NCBI GenBank assembly: GCA_027078745.1
Contig: JALWWO010000009.1
Span: 79,960 to 143,959, forward strand
Origin: Chromatiaceae bacterium
GTDB lineage: Bacteria; Pseudomonadota; Gammaproteobacteria; Chromatiales; Chromatiaceae
Reading direction: 5' to 3'
DNA: 64,000 nucleotides
Positions 26,681 to 34,370 of the stretch are shown one piece after another. The notes below the pieces were generated by a model, which was given only the letters and a program-made list of their open reading frames with translations, searched no databases and had not been told where the DNA came from. The position numbers were made by a program, and so were the translations under genes. Every line of letters begins with the position of its first letter. Position 1 is the first letter of the stretch.

Positions 26681-28089
26681 GCAACGCCTTCACAACGGAA
26701 GCAGTTCCCGATGGATCTGGGAATTCCCGCAGTCTCGATGGAATCCACCGTTTACAACACTGGAACTTGCTCGTTCTCGATGGCGATCCTAAGAGCCTGC
26801 GCAACCTGAGCCGCCTGTTGCGAGATCTGGGCGCGCAGGTTACCGCAATGAGCAGCTTGCGGGAAGCCCGTCTGGCCTTGGAAAGCTTTGCGCCTGATGG
26901 GATCTTGACTAACCTACAGCTCAAGGATGGCAGCGGTCTGTCCCTGTTGCCCGAATATCTGAGTCGCCATCCCGACGGAGTCTTCTACATCCTCGCGAGC
27001 CATGGCAGCATCGAGCAGGCGGTGAAGGCCCTGCGGCAGGGTGCTCGCTACTTTGCGGAAAAGCCTTTCGATCCCGCCGTCCTCGTTCGGCAGCTCGCAC
27101 AGGATCTGGCCGCAACTACCCGCTCCCATCATCGACTTTCCGAACAGCTGTCCCCCTATCTCAGCCTGTGCGATCCTAAGATGCTCGAAGCGTTGCAGGA
27201 TCTGCCCCGCTTCGCCCGCAGTCGGGAATCCGTGCTCATTCAGGGGGAGACTGGCACGGGCAAGGAATTGGTCGCCCGCGCCCTGCACGGTCTGAGCCCC
27301 CGCGCTTCCGGTCCCTTCGTAGCGGTCAACTGCGGCGCGATTCCGGCCTCCATGTTGGAAGCGGAGCTCTTCGGCTATGAAAAGGGTGCCTTTACCGGTG
27401 CGATTCGCCGCCATCGGGGCCGATTTGAACAAGCCCATCAGGGTACCCTGTTCTTGGATGAAATCGGCGAGATGTCCCCCGCTGCCCAGGTGAGCCTGCT
27501 GCGAGTGCTGGAAGAAGGGGTTGTCCATCGGGTGGGGAGCGAACAGGGTACCACTGTAGATGTGCGGGTGGTAGCAGCTACCCATCGACCGCTGGAAGAG
27601 CGGATCCAATCGGGTTTGTTCCGCCAAGATCTGTTGTTTCGGCTCAATGTACTGGTGGTTCAACTGCCCCCCCTGCGGGAGCGGCCCGAGGATGTGGCAT
27701 GTCTCGCCCGCCGTTTCCTCGCCAAGAGTTTGGCGGATATGGATCGGTCGGGCTGTGTGCCCAGCTTCTCCCAGGAAGCCTTGGCCCTGCTCCGAACGTA
27801 TCGATGGCCGGGGAATGTGCGGGAACTGCGCAATCTCATGGCCCGCCTCGCCATCCGGCTGCCCGAGGGCATGCGAGAGATCAGCCCCCAGTTTCTCCGT
27901 CCCCTCCTTCCCGTTCAACCTGTGGATCGATCCACCGGTGTGTTGATTCCTCGAGGTACCACCCTGGCAGAAGCGGAATGGCTTCTGATCGATGCCGCCC
28001 TCAAGGAGGCGAACTACAACCGCACCCGGGCGGCTAAGCTGCTAGGGATCAGCGAGCGAACCCTGCGGCGCAAGCTGAACGGCCATTGA
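26677..28089 (+). CDS. Sigma54-dependent activator with degenerate receiver domain
   Basis: NtrC-family architecture in 470 residues: receiver-like domain (about 28-145), AAA+ domain (about 165-395) with Walker A GETGTGKE 190-197, sigma54-contact loop GAFTGA 237-242 and Walker B LFLDEIGE 258-265, then a Fis-type helix-turn-helix at the end (NRTRAAKLLGISERTLRRKL). In the receiver the phosphoacceptor aspartate is Asn79 (ILTNLQL), the switch Thr/Ser is Ala107, while Lys129 is kept. So control is probably not by phosphorylation. Start is TTG overlapping the PilZ stop, preceded by GGGAAGAGG. Confidence 0.92.
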   Translation: MSNAFTTEAVPDGSGNSRSLDGIHRLQHWNLLVLDGDPKSLRNLSRLLRDLGAQVTAMSSLREARLALESFAPDGILTNLQLKDGSGLSLLPEYLSRHPDGVFYILASHGSIEQAVKALRQGARYFAEKPFDPAVLVRQLAQDLAATTRSHHRLSEQLSPYLSLCDPKMLEALQDLPRFARSRESVLIQGETGTGKELVARALHGLSPRASGPFVAVNCGAIPASMLEAELFGYEKGAFTGAIRRHRGRFEQAHQGTLFLDEIGEMSPAAQVSLLRVLEEGVVHRVGSEQGTTVDVRVVAATHRPLEERIQSGLFRQDLLFRLNVLVVQLPPLRERPEDVACLARRFLAKSLADMDRSGCVPSFSQEALALLRTYRWPGNVRELRNLMARLAIRLPEGMREISPQFLRPLLPVQPVDRSTGVLIPRGTTLAEAEWLLIDAALKEANYNRTRAAKLLGISERTLRRKLNGH

Positions 28090-28157
28090 GCCGGGGAACT
28101 TTTCCCAGGTTTTTTCCCTCTTCTAGCTGGGTAAACCATTCATCCAAGGAGATTTTC

Positions 28158-28955
28158 ATGAAGTTGCGCAATCTAGTGCTCGCTTGTTCCCTGGCATGGC
28201 CCGCGGCTAACGCGCTCGCAGTGCCCCAGGATGCCCCCATTGAACCCGTGATGAAGCCCGCTGCTCAACAGCCTGTAACCAGAGGGGCGCATTTGGGGGT
28301 CATGGTGCGCACCGTGCCCCCCGCCTTGGCAGCCCAGCTGCCCGCTACCGTACCCCAAGGGCAAGGAGTCTTAGTGGTGCGGGTGCAGCCGGGTTCCCCC
28401 GCCGCTGCTGCGGGTCTCCAGCCCTATGACATCCTGTTGTCCTATGACGATCAGAAACTTTTCTCTGCGGATCAGCTCGCTGCCCTGGTCGCTGCAGATC
28501 AACCCGGCCGTTCGGTGCGTCTGAAACTGGTTCGGGGTGGACAGGTACAGGAGATCCAAGCCCAGCTAGCCCAGGGTGCGCCCCAGCGGGCGAGCCATCC
28601 CCATCGCTGGCACGGGCCTTTCTCCCTGCCGCAGCGGCGACTCCCTACCTGGGGAGGCACTGTAACCGAAAGCTTTGAATCCCTGAGCGTCCAGAAACTG
28701 GCGGATGGTCGGTACAAGGCTTCCATCGAATACCTGGATCAGGACGGCACCAAGCAGCGCTACGACTTTGAGGGCACCCGAGAAGAGCTGCGGAAGCAGA
28801 TCAGCCGTGCTGACCAGCTGCCGCCCATCGCCCGCAAACAGCTGCTCAACGCCCTGAACCTGAAAAGCCCCTGGCAGATGCCCGGATTCTGGGGCCCCAT
28901 GAATTTTGAGGATCTCTTTCGGACTTGGGAAGAAGGGGGCTGGCTCCAGTACTAG
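28158..28955 (+). CDS. Exported PDZ-domain protein
   Basis: From the ATG at 28158 (AAGGAG 6 bases before) the product has 265 residues: a signal peptide (KLRNLVLACSLAWPAANALA), then a PDZ domain (about 45-140) with HLGVMV, GVLVVRVQPGSPAAAAGLQPYDIL and the carboxylate loop. The C-terminal half is unlike DegP/DegS and has no protease triad (TESFESLSVQKLADGRYKAS, DGTKQRYDFEGT), so it is not a protease itself; it may be an adaptor that recognises C-termini in the periplasm. It follows the sigma54 activator by 68 bases. Confidence 0.82.
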   Translation: MKLRNLVLACSLAWPAANALAVPQDAPIEPVMKPAAQQPVTRGAHLGVMVRTVPPALAAQLPATVPQGQGVLVVRVQPGSPAAAAGLQPYDILLSYDDQKLFSADQLAALVAADQPGRSVRLKLVRGGQVQEIQAQLAQGAPQRASHPHRWHGPFSLPQRRLPTWGGTVTESFESLSVQKLADGRYKASIEYLDQDGTKQRYDFEGTREELRKQISRADQLPPIARKQLLNALNLKSPWQMPGFWGPMNFEDLFRTWEEGGWLQY

Positions 28956-28981
28956 GGCGCTGTCCCGTGCCGCTGCCCTGT

Positions 28982-29021
28982 GAAGAACGGGGGGATTTCC
29001 GGTAGACTGCCCCCCGTCTTC
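28982..29021 (+). terminator. GC-rich hairpin between the PDZ gene and mpl
   Basis: GAAG-A-ACGGGGGG pairs with CCCCCCGTCTTC, a 12-bp stem with one bulged A, around a 15-base loop. No U-run follows, so it may be an RNA-stabilising 3' end or attenuator-like hairpin rather than a classic intrinsic terminator. It stops 18 bases before the mpl ATG. Confidence 0.45.
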
Positions 29022-29038
29022 ATCTGAGGTTTCCCCCT

Positions 29039-30400
29039 ATGCACCTGCACATTCTGGGCATCTGCGGCACCTTCATGGGGGGGCTTGCCCTGCTGGCCCG
29101 TGCCCTGGGTCATCGGGTTACCGGCTCCGATGCCCAGGTCTATCCCCCCATGAGCACCCAGCTAGAAGCGGCGGGCATTTCTCTGTCAGAGGGCTACGAA
29201 GCCCATCATCTGGAACCCGCGCCAGATGTAGTGGTGGTGGGCAATGCCATGAAGCGGGGGATGCCCGTAGTGGAAGCCCTGCTCGACCGAGGCTTGCCCT
29301 ATGTGTCCGGCCCCGAATGGCTGCGGCATCATCTGTTGCAGGATCGGCATGTGCTGGCGGTGGCGGGCACCCACGGCAAGACCACTTCGGCTAGTATGCT
29401 CGCCTGGGTGCTGGAATCCGCCGGCTTGCAACCGGGCTTTCTCATCGGGGGGATTCCCCTGGATTTCGGACGCTCCGCCCGTTTGGGCAAGCCACCCTTT
29501 TTCGTCATCGAGGCGGACGAGTATGACACGGCCTTTTTCGACAAGCGTTCCAAGTTCGTTCACTACCGCCCCCGCACCCTGATCCTGAACAATCTGGAAT
29601 GGGATCATGCGGACATCTTCGACGACCTCGGCATGATCCAACGCCAGTTTCATCATCTGGTGCGCATCGTGCCCGGCACCGGCCGGATCCTGTATCCCGC
29701 CGGAGATGCTGCGTTGGAAACCGTATTGAATATGGGGTGCTGGACACCGTTGGAAACCTTCGGGCCCGGGGGCGATTGGTCTGCGCGAATCCTCGCCGAG
29801 GACGGTTCCCGCTTCCAGGTGCGCCACGGGGATCAGGTGTTGGGCACCGTGCGTTGGGGACTGAGTGGACTGCACAATGTGCAAAATGCGCTGGGGGTGC
29901 TGGGGGCAGCCCATCACATCGGCATCGACCCGAGAACGGCCCTCCAAGCCCTCTGTCGTTTTCAGGGGGTCAAGCGGCGCATGGAGCTTCGGGGAGAAGT
30001 GGGGCATGTGGCGGTCTACGACGATTTCGCCCATCATCCCACCGCCATCGCCACCACCTTGGCCGGACTGCGGAAGCGGGTGGGCGAGGCGCACCGCATT
30101 CTAGCCGTGCTGGAACCCCGCTCCAACACCATGCGCTTGGGGATTCACAACGACCGGTTAGCATCTGCCTTGGAAACGGCAGATCGCATCTATGTCTATA
30201 GCCCACCGAGCTTGGATTGGGAGGCAAAACCGGTCTTCGCACCCCTGGGCGAACGGGCGCAGATCTTTTCGGAAACGGAAACCCTGGTGCGCCAGCTCGT
30301 GACAGAGGCTCGGTCCGGCGATCAGATTCTCATCATGAGCAACGGCGGGTTTGAAGGCATCCATGAACGGTTGCTGGAAGCGCTAGCTGCTGTGCGCTGA
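29039..30400 (+). CDS. mpl: UDP-N-acetylmuramate:L-alanyl-gamma-D-glutamyl-meso-diaminopimelate ligase
   Basis: Mpl recycles the murein tripeptide by ligating it to UDP-MurNAc. The 453-residue product has the N-terminal Rossmann motif HILGICGTFMGGLALLAR, the ATP site AGTHGKTTSASM, VIEADEYDTAFFDKRSKF and NNLEWDHADIF. The GTFMGG variant and the DEYDTAFFDKRSKF segment are Mpl features that distinguish it from MurC. Monocistronic as far as can be seen. Confidence 0.95.
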   Translation: MHLHILGICGTFMGGLALLARALGHRVTGSDAQVYPPMSTQLEAAGISLSEGYEAHHLEPAPDVVVVGNAMKRGMPVVEALLDRGLPYVSGPEWLRHHLLQDRHVLAVAGTHGKTTSASMLAWVLESAGLQPGFLIGGIPLDFGRSARLGKPPFFVIEADEYDTAFFDKRSKFVHYRPRTLILNNLEWDHADIFDDLGMIQRQFHHLVRIVPGTGRILYPAGDAALETVLNMGCWTPLETFGPGGDWSARILAEDGSRFQVRHGDQVLGTVRWGLSGLHNVQNALGVLGAAHHIGIDPRTALQALCRFQGVKRRMELRGEVGHVAVYDDFAHHPTAIATTLAGLRKRVGEAHRILAVLEPRSNTMRLGIHNDRLASALETADRIYVYSPPSLDWEAKPVFAPLGERAQIFSETETLVRQLVTEARSGDQILIMSNGGFEGIHERLLEALAAVR

Positions 30401-30457
30401 GCAGGTTCCCCTCCCAGGGTTTATACTACCCTATTTCGCCTCTTTTCTCTGTTACCC

Positions 30458-31507
30458 ATGAAGAAGACCGACGATTTGCGCATCCAGGGGATCGAAAAAA
30501 TCCTTCCTCCCAAAGCCCTTCACGAGGAGTATCCCCTCACCGAGGCCGCCGCCGAAACGGTCTACAACACCCGAGAAAGCATCAAGCGCATTCTCCACGG
30601 GCAGGATGATCGCCTGCTAGTGGTGGTGGGGCCCTGTTCTGTGCACGATCCCGAAGCCGCTCTGGAATATGCGGGGCATCTGAAGCAGATGCGGCTTTCG
30701 CTTTCGGATGCCCTGCTCATCGTCATGCGGGTGTACTTCGAAAAGCCCCGCACCACAGTGGGTTGGAAGGGATTGATCAACGATCCCCATCTGGACGGCA
30801 GCTTCCAGATCAATCAAGGATTGCGCCTTGCCCGCAAGCTCTTGCTCGATCTCAATCAGCAGGGCGTGCCTGCAGGCACGGAATTTCTCGATCTCATCAC
30901 CCCCCAGTATTTCGCGGATCTCATCAGTTGGGGGGCTATCGGTGCGCGCACCACGGAAAGCCAGGGCCATCGGGAGCTGGCTTCTGGGCTCTCCTGCCCC
31001 GTCGGCTTCAAGAATGGCACGGACGGCAATGTGCGCATCGCCATCGATGCCATCCACGCTGCCGCCCGTCCTCATGTGTTCATCTCCCTGACCAAGGACG
31101 GCCATTCCGCCATCTTCCGCACATCGGGCAACGAGGACACCCACATCATCTTGCGGGGCGGCAGACGGCCCAACTATGACACGGAAAGCGTCAATATCGC
31201 TGCAGAAGAGATCATCGCTTCGGGGTTAATTCCAAAGATTATGATCGACTTCAGCCATGCCAACAGCCGTAAGAAACCGGAAAAGCAAATCCAGGTGGGC
31301 CAGGACGTGGCGGGGCAGATCGCCCGGGGGGATCGGCGCATTCTGGGCGTCATGATCGAAAGCCATCTAGTCGCCGGCAATCAAAGCATCCGACCGGGAG
31401 TTCCCCTGGTCTATGGCCAAAGCATCACCGATGCTTGCATCAGTTGGGAAGACACCCGGCCGCTTTTGGAAACCCTGGCGGATGCGGTGCGTCAGCGGCG
31501 GGCTTAA
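30458..31507 (+). CDS. aroG: 3-deoxy-7-phosphoheptulonate synthase, class I (AroF/G/H type)
   Basis: DAHP synthase condenses phosphoenolpyruvate and erythrose 4-phosphate, the first step to aromatic amino acids. The 349-residue product has VVVGPCSVHDPEAALEYA, MRVYFEKPRTTVGWKGLINDP, GARTTESQGHRELASGLSCPVGFKNGTDG and DFSHANSRKK, all class I motifs. Which amino acid inhibits it cannot be told; the symbol is by family. It has no close operon partner. Confidence 0.94.
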   Translation: MKKTDDLRIQGIEKILPPKALHEEYPLTEAAAETVYNTRESIKRILHGQDDRLLVVVGPCSVHDPEAALEYAGHLKQMRLSLSDALLIVMRVYFEKPRTTVGWKGLINDPHLDGSFQINQGLRLARKLLLDLNQQGVPAGTEFLDLITPQYFADLISWGAIGARTTESQGHRELASGLSCPVGFKNGTDGNVRIAIDAIHAAARPHVFISLTKDGHSAIFRTSGNEDTHIILRGGRRPNYDTESVNIAAEEIIASGLIPKIMIDFSHANSRKKPEKQIQVGQDVAGQIARGDRRILGVMIESHLVAGNQSIRPGVPLVYGQSITDACISWEDTRPLLETLADAVRQRRA

Positions 31508-31535
31508 CGCCCTGAACGCCTTCAAATTCGTTGCC

Positions 31536-31639
31536 AGAAGTTAGGAGAGAGAAATGAGAAGATCGTCTCCGCTGCGTTCCGCTAGGAACGACCGGAACCG
31601 TTCTTCTCAATCTCCACCCCCTAACTTCTCTCTCCTAAC
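31536..31639. repeat. Nested inverted repeats between convergent genes
   Basis: GTTAGGAGAGAGAA at 31540-31553 is perfectly complementary to 31626-31639. AGAAGTTAG (31536-31544) can instead pair with CTAACTTCT (31621-31629), so two mutually exclusive outer stems exist. Inside are TGAGAAG/CTTCTCA arms and the hairpin GTTCC-GCTA-GGAAC near 31576-31589. It lies between the ends of aroG and the GH13 gene and could act as a transcription barrier or be a small dispersed element. Confidence 0.5.
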
Positions 31640-31666
31640 GCCTATCCGCGCAAGCTCGCAAGCCAT

Positions 31667-32941
31667 CTAATCCCCTGCCGCCGCCCAGAGCACCCGACCC
31701 ATGCCCGGGCCCAGCTCGAAATGAAAGGGCGTGGGCAGATAGTCCATGGCCCATTCCGGGGAGAGATCAATCAGGGGAGGTGGGGCTTGGATATGGCGGT
31801 AGAGGTCTTCGCAGAAGAAGGACTGGGGGTGGTTGGGATCCTTGTTCAGGATGAGCAGGGCTTCCCCCTGGCCTCGGGTAGAGGCTCGCCATAATAGCAA
31901 AATCTGTGGGTTCGGATGTTCCAACCGCTGGATCAGAGCTTCTTCCTGAAACAGGGGGTAATCCTGTTTGATGCGGTTGATTTTTGCGATGAACGACCGG
32001 AGATCCACCGCAGGTTCTTCCCAATCCTGGGGGCGGCTGTGCACCACATGGAGCCGCCGCCGAAAGCCGAATTCATAGCCGATGGGCATCATCACACCTG
32101 CGGAGAACAGGGCCGTAAACAGATAGCGTTGCTTCAGAGCGTGAACATTCTGCCCGGATTCCGCATAGAGGCGTTCTGTGTCATGGCTTTCGGGAAAGGC
32201 GATGGAGGGCACGAGCTGGCGGGTGAGCTCGTATTGCTCCAGGAGCCAAGGGCTTTGGAAATCCCACCATTTGGCGCTGTTGAAGATGGCATCGAATCCG
32301 GCCGAGGCGGTTTCCAGGGTCTGTTCCGGTGTGCAGCCCAGGGTTTCCGCCACAAAGCGCACTTCCGGATGCCGCTGGCGCACCTGAGCGATGAGCCGTT
32401 CCCAGAAGGGGCGGGGAACCTGATAGGCGGCATCGCAGCGGAATCCCTGAAATCCCAGCGCGATGAGAAATTCCACCACCGCCACAAAATAGGTGAACAA
32501 TCCTTCGGGATCCTTGGTTCCCGAATGATCGAATTGGGCGAGATCCTCCCAGACGATCCGGTTGCCATCCGCTTCCACGCAGAAAGCGTTGGCCACCTGG
32601 CCCCCTTCCTGTAAAAACCATTCGGGATGCTGCTGCACCAGGGGTGCATCGATGGCGCAATGGTTGAGGACCAGATCGATCATCATCCGCAGGCCCAAGC
32701 GCTCCGCTTGGACCACCGCAGCCCGAACCTGTTCTCGGGGGGATATCGAAGCCTTGGGATCGATGAGGCTGGGATGGAAGTCGAAGTAGTCGGCGATGGA
32801 ATAGAGGCTGCCGGAAGCGCCGGGCTTTTGGATGGGATTGACAAAGACCCAATCGAAGCCCAGGGCTGCCGCCCGTTTCAGATGGGGCTGCCAAGCGCTG
32901 AAGGGGCCGGCGAGCAGAGGGAACAGATTGTAGATTCTCAT
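31667..32941 (-). CDS. GH13 alpha-amylase family enzyme, GlgE-like
   Basis: A compact (424-residue) GH13 barrel starting MRIYNLFPLLAGPF. Catalytic residues: nucleophile Asp170 in GFRCDAAY, acid/base Glu199 in RFVAETLGC, and Asp254 in ESHDTERL in place of the usual NHD. Region I is MMIDLVLNHCA. The opening and PGASGSLYSIADYFDF recall maltosyltransferases of the GlgE group, but the large N-terminal domain of GlgE is missing. So it may act on short glucans or trehalose-type substrates. The start (ATG at 32941; TTG at 32947 also in frame) has no ribosome site. It lies directly behind ssrA. Confidence 0.8.
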   Translation of the reverse strand: MRIYNLFPLLAGPFSAWQPHLKRAAALGFDWVFVNPIQKPGASGSLYSIADYFDFHPSLIDPKASISPREQVRAAVVQAERLGLRMMIDLVLNHCAIDAPLVQQHPEWFLQEGGQVANAFCVEADGNRIVWEDLAQFDHSGTKDPEGLFTYFVAVVEFLIALGFQGFRCDAAYQVPRPFWERLIAQVRQRHPEVRFVAETLGCTPEQTLETASAGFDAIFNSAKWWDFQSPWLLEQYELTRQLVPSIAFPESHDTERLYAESGQNVHALKQRYLFTALFSAGVMMPIGYEFGFRRRLHVVHSRPQDWEEPAVDLRSFIAKINRIKQDYPLFQEEALIQRLEHPNPQILLLWRASTRGQGEALLILNKDPNHPQSFFCEDLYRHIQAPPPLIDLSPEWAMDYLPTPFHFELGPGMGRVLWAAAGD

Positions 32942-32948
32942 CGACAAG

Positions 32949-32977
32949 GAAAAGGGGTTCTGGAAACCAGAACCCCT
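32949..32977 (-). terminator. Intrinsic terminator of ssrA
   Basis: A perfect 11-bp stem, AGGGGTTCTGG (32953-32963) with its complement (32967-32977), closes a 3-base loop directly after the tmRNA 3' end. On the minus strand TTTCCTT follows. It also lies within the untranslated region of the GH13 gene. Confidence 0.8.
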
Positions 32978-32998
32978 GGATTGGTGGAGGCGGCGGGA

Positions 32999-33250
32999 CA
33001 GCGGATCCCTATCTTTCGATAGGGGCTGGACTATTCCTTCACCTGCGGTTCCCCACAGGGGAGGGCGTGTTGTGGATCTTCATCCACCCTAGTACTCCCT
33101 GGGCTGGGTGCCGGTAGGAGCCTATGAGTCTCTAGCCGGCGGCTTGGTTTCCCATTGACCGGACGGCGTCGGCCTAGGATCGAATCCCGTAGCGTTCACC
33201 GTGTGAGCCCTCTGTTTCCGACGGGAATCGCTTCCCGTGGCGACCGTTCG
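32999..33250 (-). other. Group I self-splicing intron in the ssrA T-loop
   Basis: Inserted between T59 and T60 of the T-loop. The 5' exon ends in U and the intron ends in G, as required. P1: exon UUCGAU pairs with GUCGGA (intron nt 29-34), giving the U.G wobble at the splice site. A 7-bp hairpin ACGGGAA/TTCCCGT lies between them. Core: R-like CTAGAGACTCATAGG (nt 116-130) and S-like AAGGAATAGTCC (nt 212-223); GACT/AGTC form P7. P8 is CCUGUGG-GGAA-CCGCAGG, and a GAAA-capped hairpin CCCTATC/GATAGGG is P9-like. No homing endonuclease frame fits in 252 nt. Confidence 0.88.
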
Positions 33251-33468
33251 ATCGAACCCGCGTCCGCAGGCCCTCTGCCTGAGGCTCTACATGCTTAGCC
33301 CAATCTATTTTCTTTAACCTTCCGTTGCCCGACGGGCAGGGCAAGCGGTCGGCGATTCCGAATTGGTTTTAGCAGCCCGAGTCCGGACCCCTCGGGCGGC
33401 GATCTCATGTGCAGTTACCCCTGAAATCCGCCCCCCATGAGCAAGGAGCGGTCAGAGGCTCGCCGGAC

Positions 33469-33501
33469 TTAGGCGGCGAGAGCGTAGTTGTCGTCGTTGG
33501 C
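33469..33501 (-). other. tmRNA tag reading frame
   Basis: Ten sense codons plus TAA encode ANDDNYALAA, counted from the resume codon GCC (33501-33499). The ALAA end is the ClpXP/ClpAP degron. It differs from the E. coli tag at one place (Asp for Glu at position 4). Confidence 0.93.
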
Positions 33502-33611
33502 AACTATTGGTGTGCGGATGGATTTACGAGGTATCCCGCACCTCGGCATGCACCCCAGGTTTCGCAACCCGCGTCGAAAGCCAGGTCGCCCCCAGATCAT
33601 AGGAATGAGAC

Positions 33612-33640
33612 ATTCTAGAAAGGAATGAGTTCCCACGCAA
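33612..33640 (-). promoter_or_regulatory. Probable ssrA promoter
   Basis: The minus strand has TTGCGT (33640-33635), a 17-base spacer and TAGAAT (33617-33612). Transcription would start about 10 bases before the mature 5' end, leaving a short leader for RNase P. A second -10-like TATGAT lies only 2 bases before the mature end and is less likely. Confidence 0.5.
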
Positions 33641-33661
33641 GCTAGTGGTGAGGAAAGAATT

Positions 33662-34147
33662 TCAATGGCTTTTCTTGAAGAAACGGGCTTTTTCCCGCTG
33701 CCAATCCCGATCCTTCTGGGCTGCCCGCTTATCGTACAGCTTTTTGCCCTTGGCTAAACCGATCTCCAGCTTTGCGCGACCCCGCTTCCAATAGAGGGCA
33801 GTGGGCACCAGGGTATAGCCTGCCCGCTCCGTGAGCCCGATCAACCGGTTGATCTCCGCACGCTTGAGCAACAGCTTGCGGGTGCGGACGGGATCGGGGG
33901 CGATATGGCTGGAAGCGCTCGGCAAGGGGGAAATGTGGCAGCCCAGGAGGAAGGCTTCCCCCTGCAGGATGCGCACATAGCTTTCCTTGAGCTGCGCCCG
34001 CCCTGCCCGCAGGCTTTTCACCTCCCAGCCTTCCAGGCTCAAGCCCGCTTCAAAACGCTGCTCGATGTGGTAATCGTGGGAGGCCTTTTTGTTCAAGGCG
34101 ATGGTGGCGCCGCCCCGACCGGATTTTCCTTTCTTTTTCTTTCCCAT
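33662..34147 (-). CDS. smpB: SsrA-binding protein SmpB
   Basis: SmpB binds tmRNA and places it in the A site of stalled ribosomes. From the ATG at 34147 ([20 protein letters not shown]) the product has 161 residues: [36 protein letters not shown], then the tmRNA-contact [21 protein letters not shown], and the basic C-terminal tail. Length is normal. A longer frame to 34381 is not supported. It is transcribed towards ssrA, whose 5' end is 68 bases away. Confidence 0.96.
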   Translation of the reverse strand: MGKKKKGKSGRGGATIALNKKASHDYHIEQRFEAGLSLEGWEVKSLRAGRAQLKESYVRILQGEAFLLGCHISPLPSASSHIAPDPVRTRKLLLKRAEINRLIGLTERAGYTLVPTALYWKRGRAKLEIGLAKGKKLYDKRAAQKDRDWQREKARFFKKSH

Positions 34148-34290
34148 GGAGAACAGTGTATCAAAGCGACGCACGGCGCTCCCGATAAATCGTTCGGGGC
34201 TGTCGGGAAACGAACGGCCCATCTTCCCTGATCCTTCGGTACGAAGGAATCTTCCTATTCTTTCTTCGTCCTTCCTGCGAATAGCCTGCC

Positions 34291-34357
34291 CCTGCGAAAG
34301 CAAGGAGCGGGAATTCCTGGATTCCGGCTCTCCGCTGCGCTCTGCCAGGAATGACGA
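34291..34357. repeat. Dispersed hairpin repeat, copy 1
   Basis: This copy reads CCTGCGAAAGCAAGGAG..., then GGATTCCGGCTCTCC and GCCAGGAATGACG. The same building blocks (CCTGCGAAAGCAGG hairpin, GGATTCCGGC, GGAATGACG) occur at 35590, 35701, 35781 and 58563. It lies between smpB and the cysteine-repeat gene. Confidence 0.65.
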
Positions 34358-34370
34358 TGGGGTGCATGTA

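Larger units (their letters stand above)
32982..33593 (-). ncRNA. ssrA: Transfer-messenger RNA gene, interrupted by a group I intron
   Basis: The minus strand begins GGGGGCG at 33593 and ends CGCCTCCACCA at 32982; these pair into a 7-bp acceptor stem with G3.U70, the alanine identity pair, and discriminator A. The 5' domain (TTTCGACGCGGGTTGCGAAACC, GGTGCATGCCGAGG) and the 3' domain (CTAAGCATGTAG, GGACGCGGGTTCGAT) are canonical. The tag frame lies at 33501-33469. Between 33250 and 32999 the gene is split in the T-loop by 252 extra bases; removing them restores GCGGG-TTCGATT-CCCGC. The spliced RNA would be 360 nt. smpB is directly upstream. Confidence 0.95.

Noticed and set aside
32948..33600. 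Integrated element or att site at ssrA
   Set aside because: ssrA is a frequent integration site, but no integrase or duplicated ssrA 3' end is present; the extra 252 bases are explained better as a group I intron.
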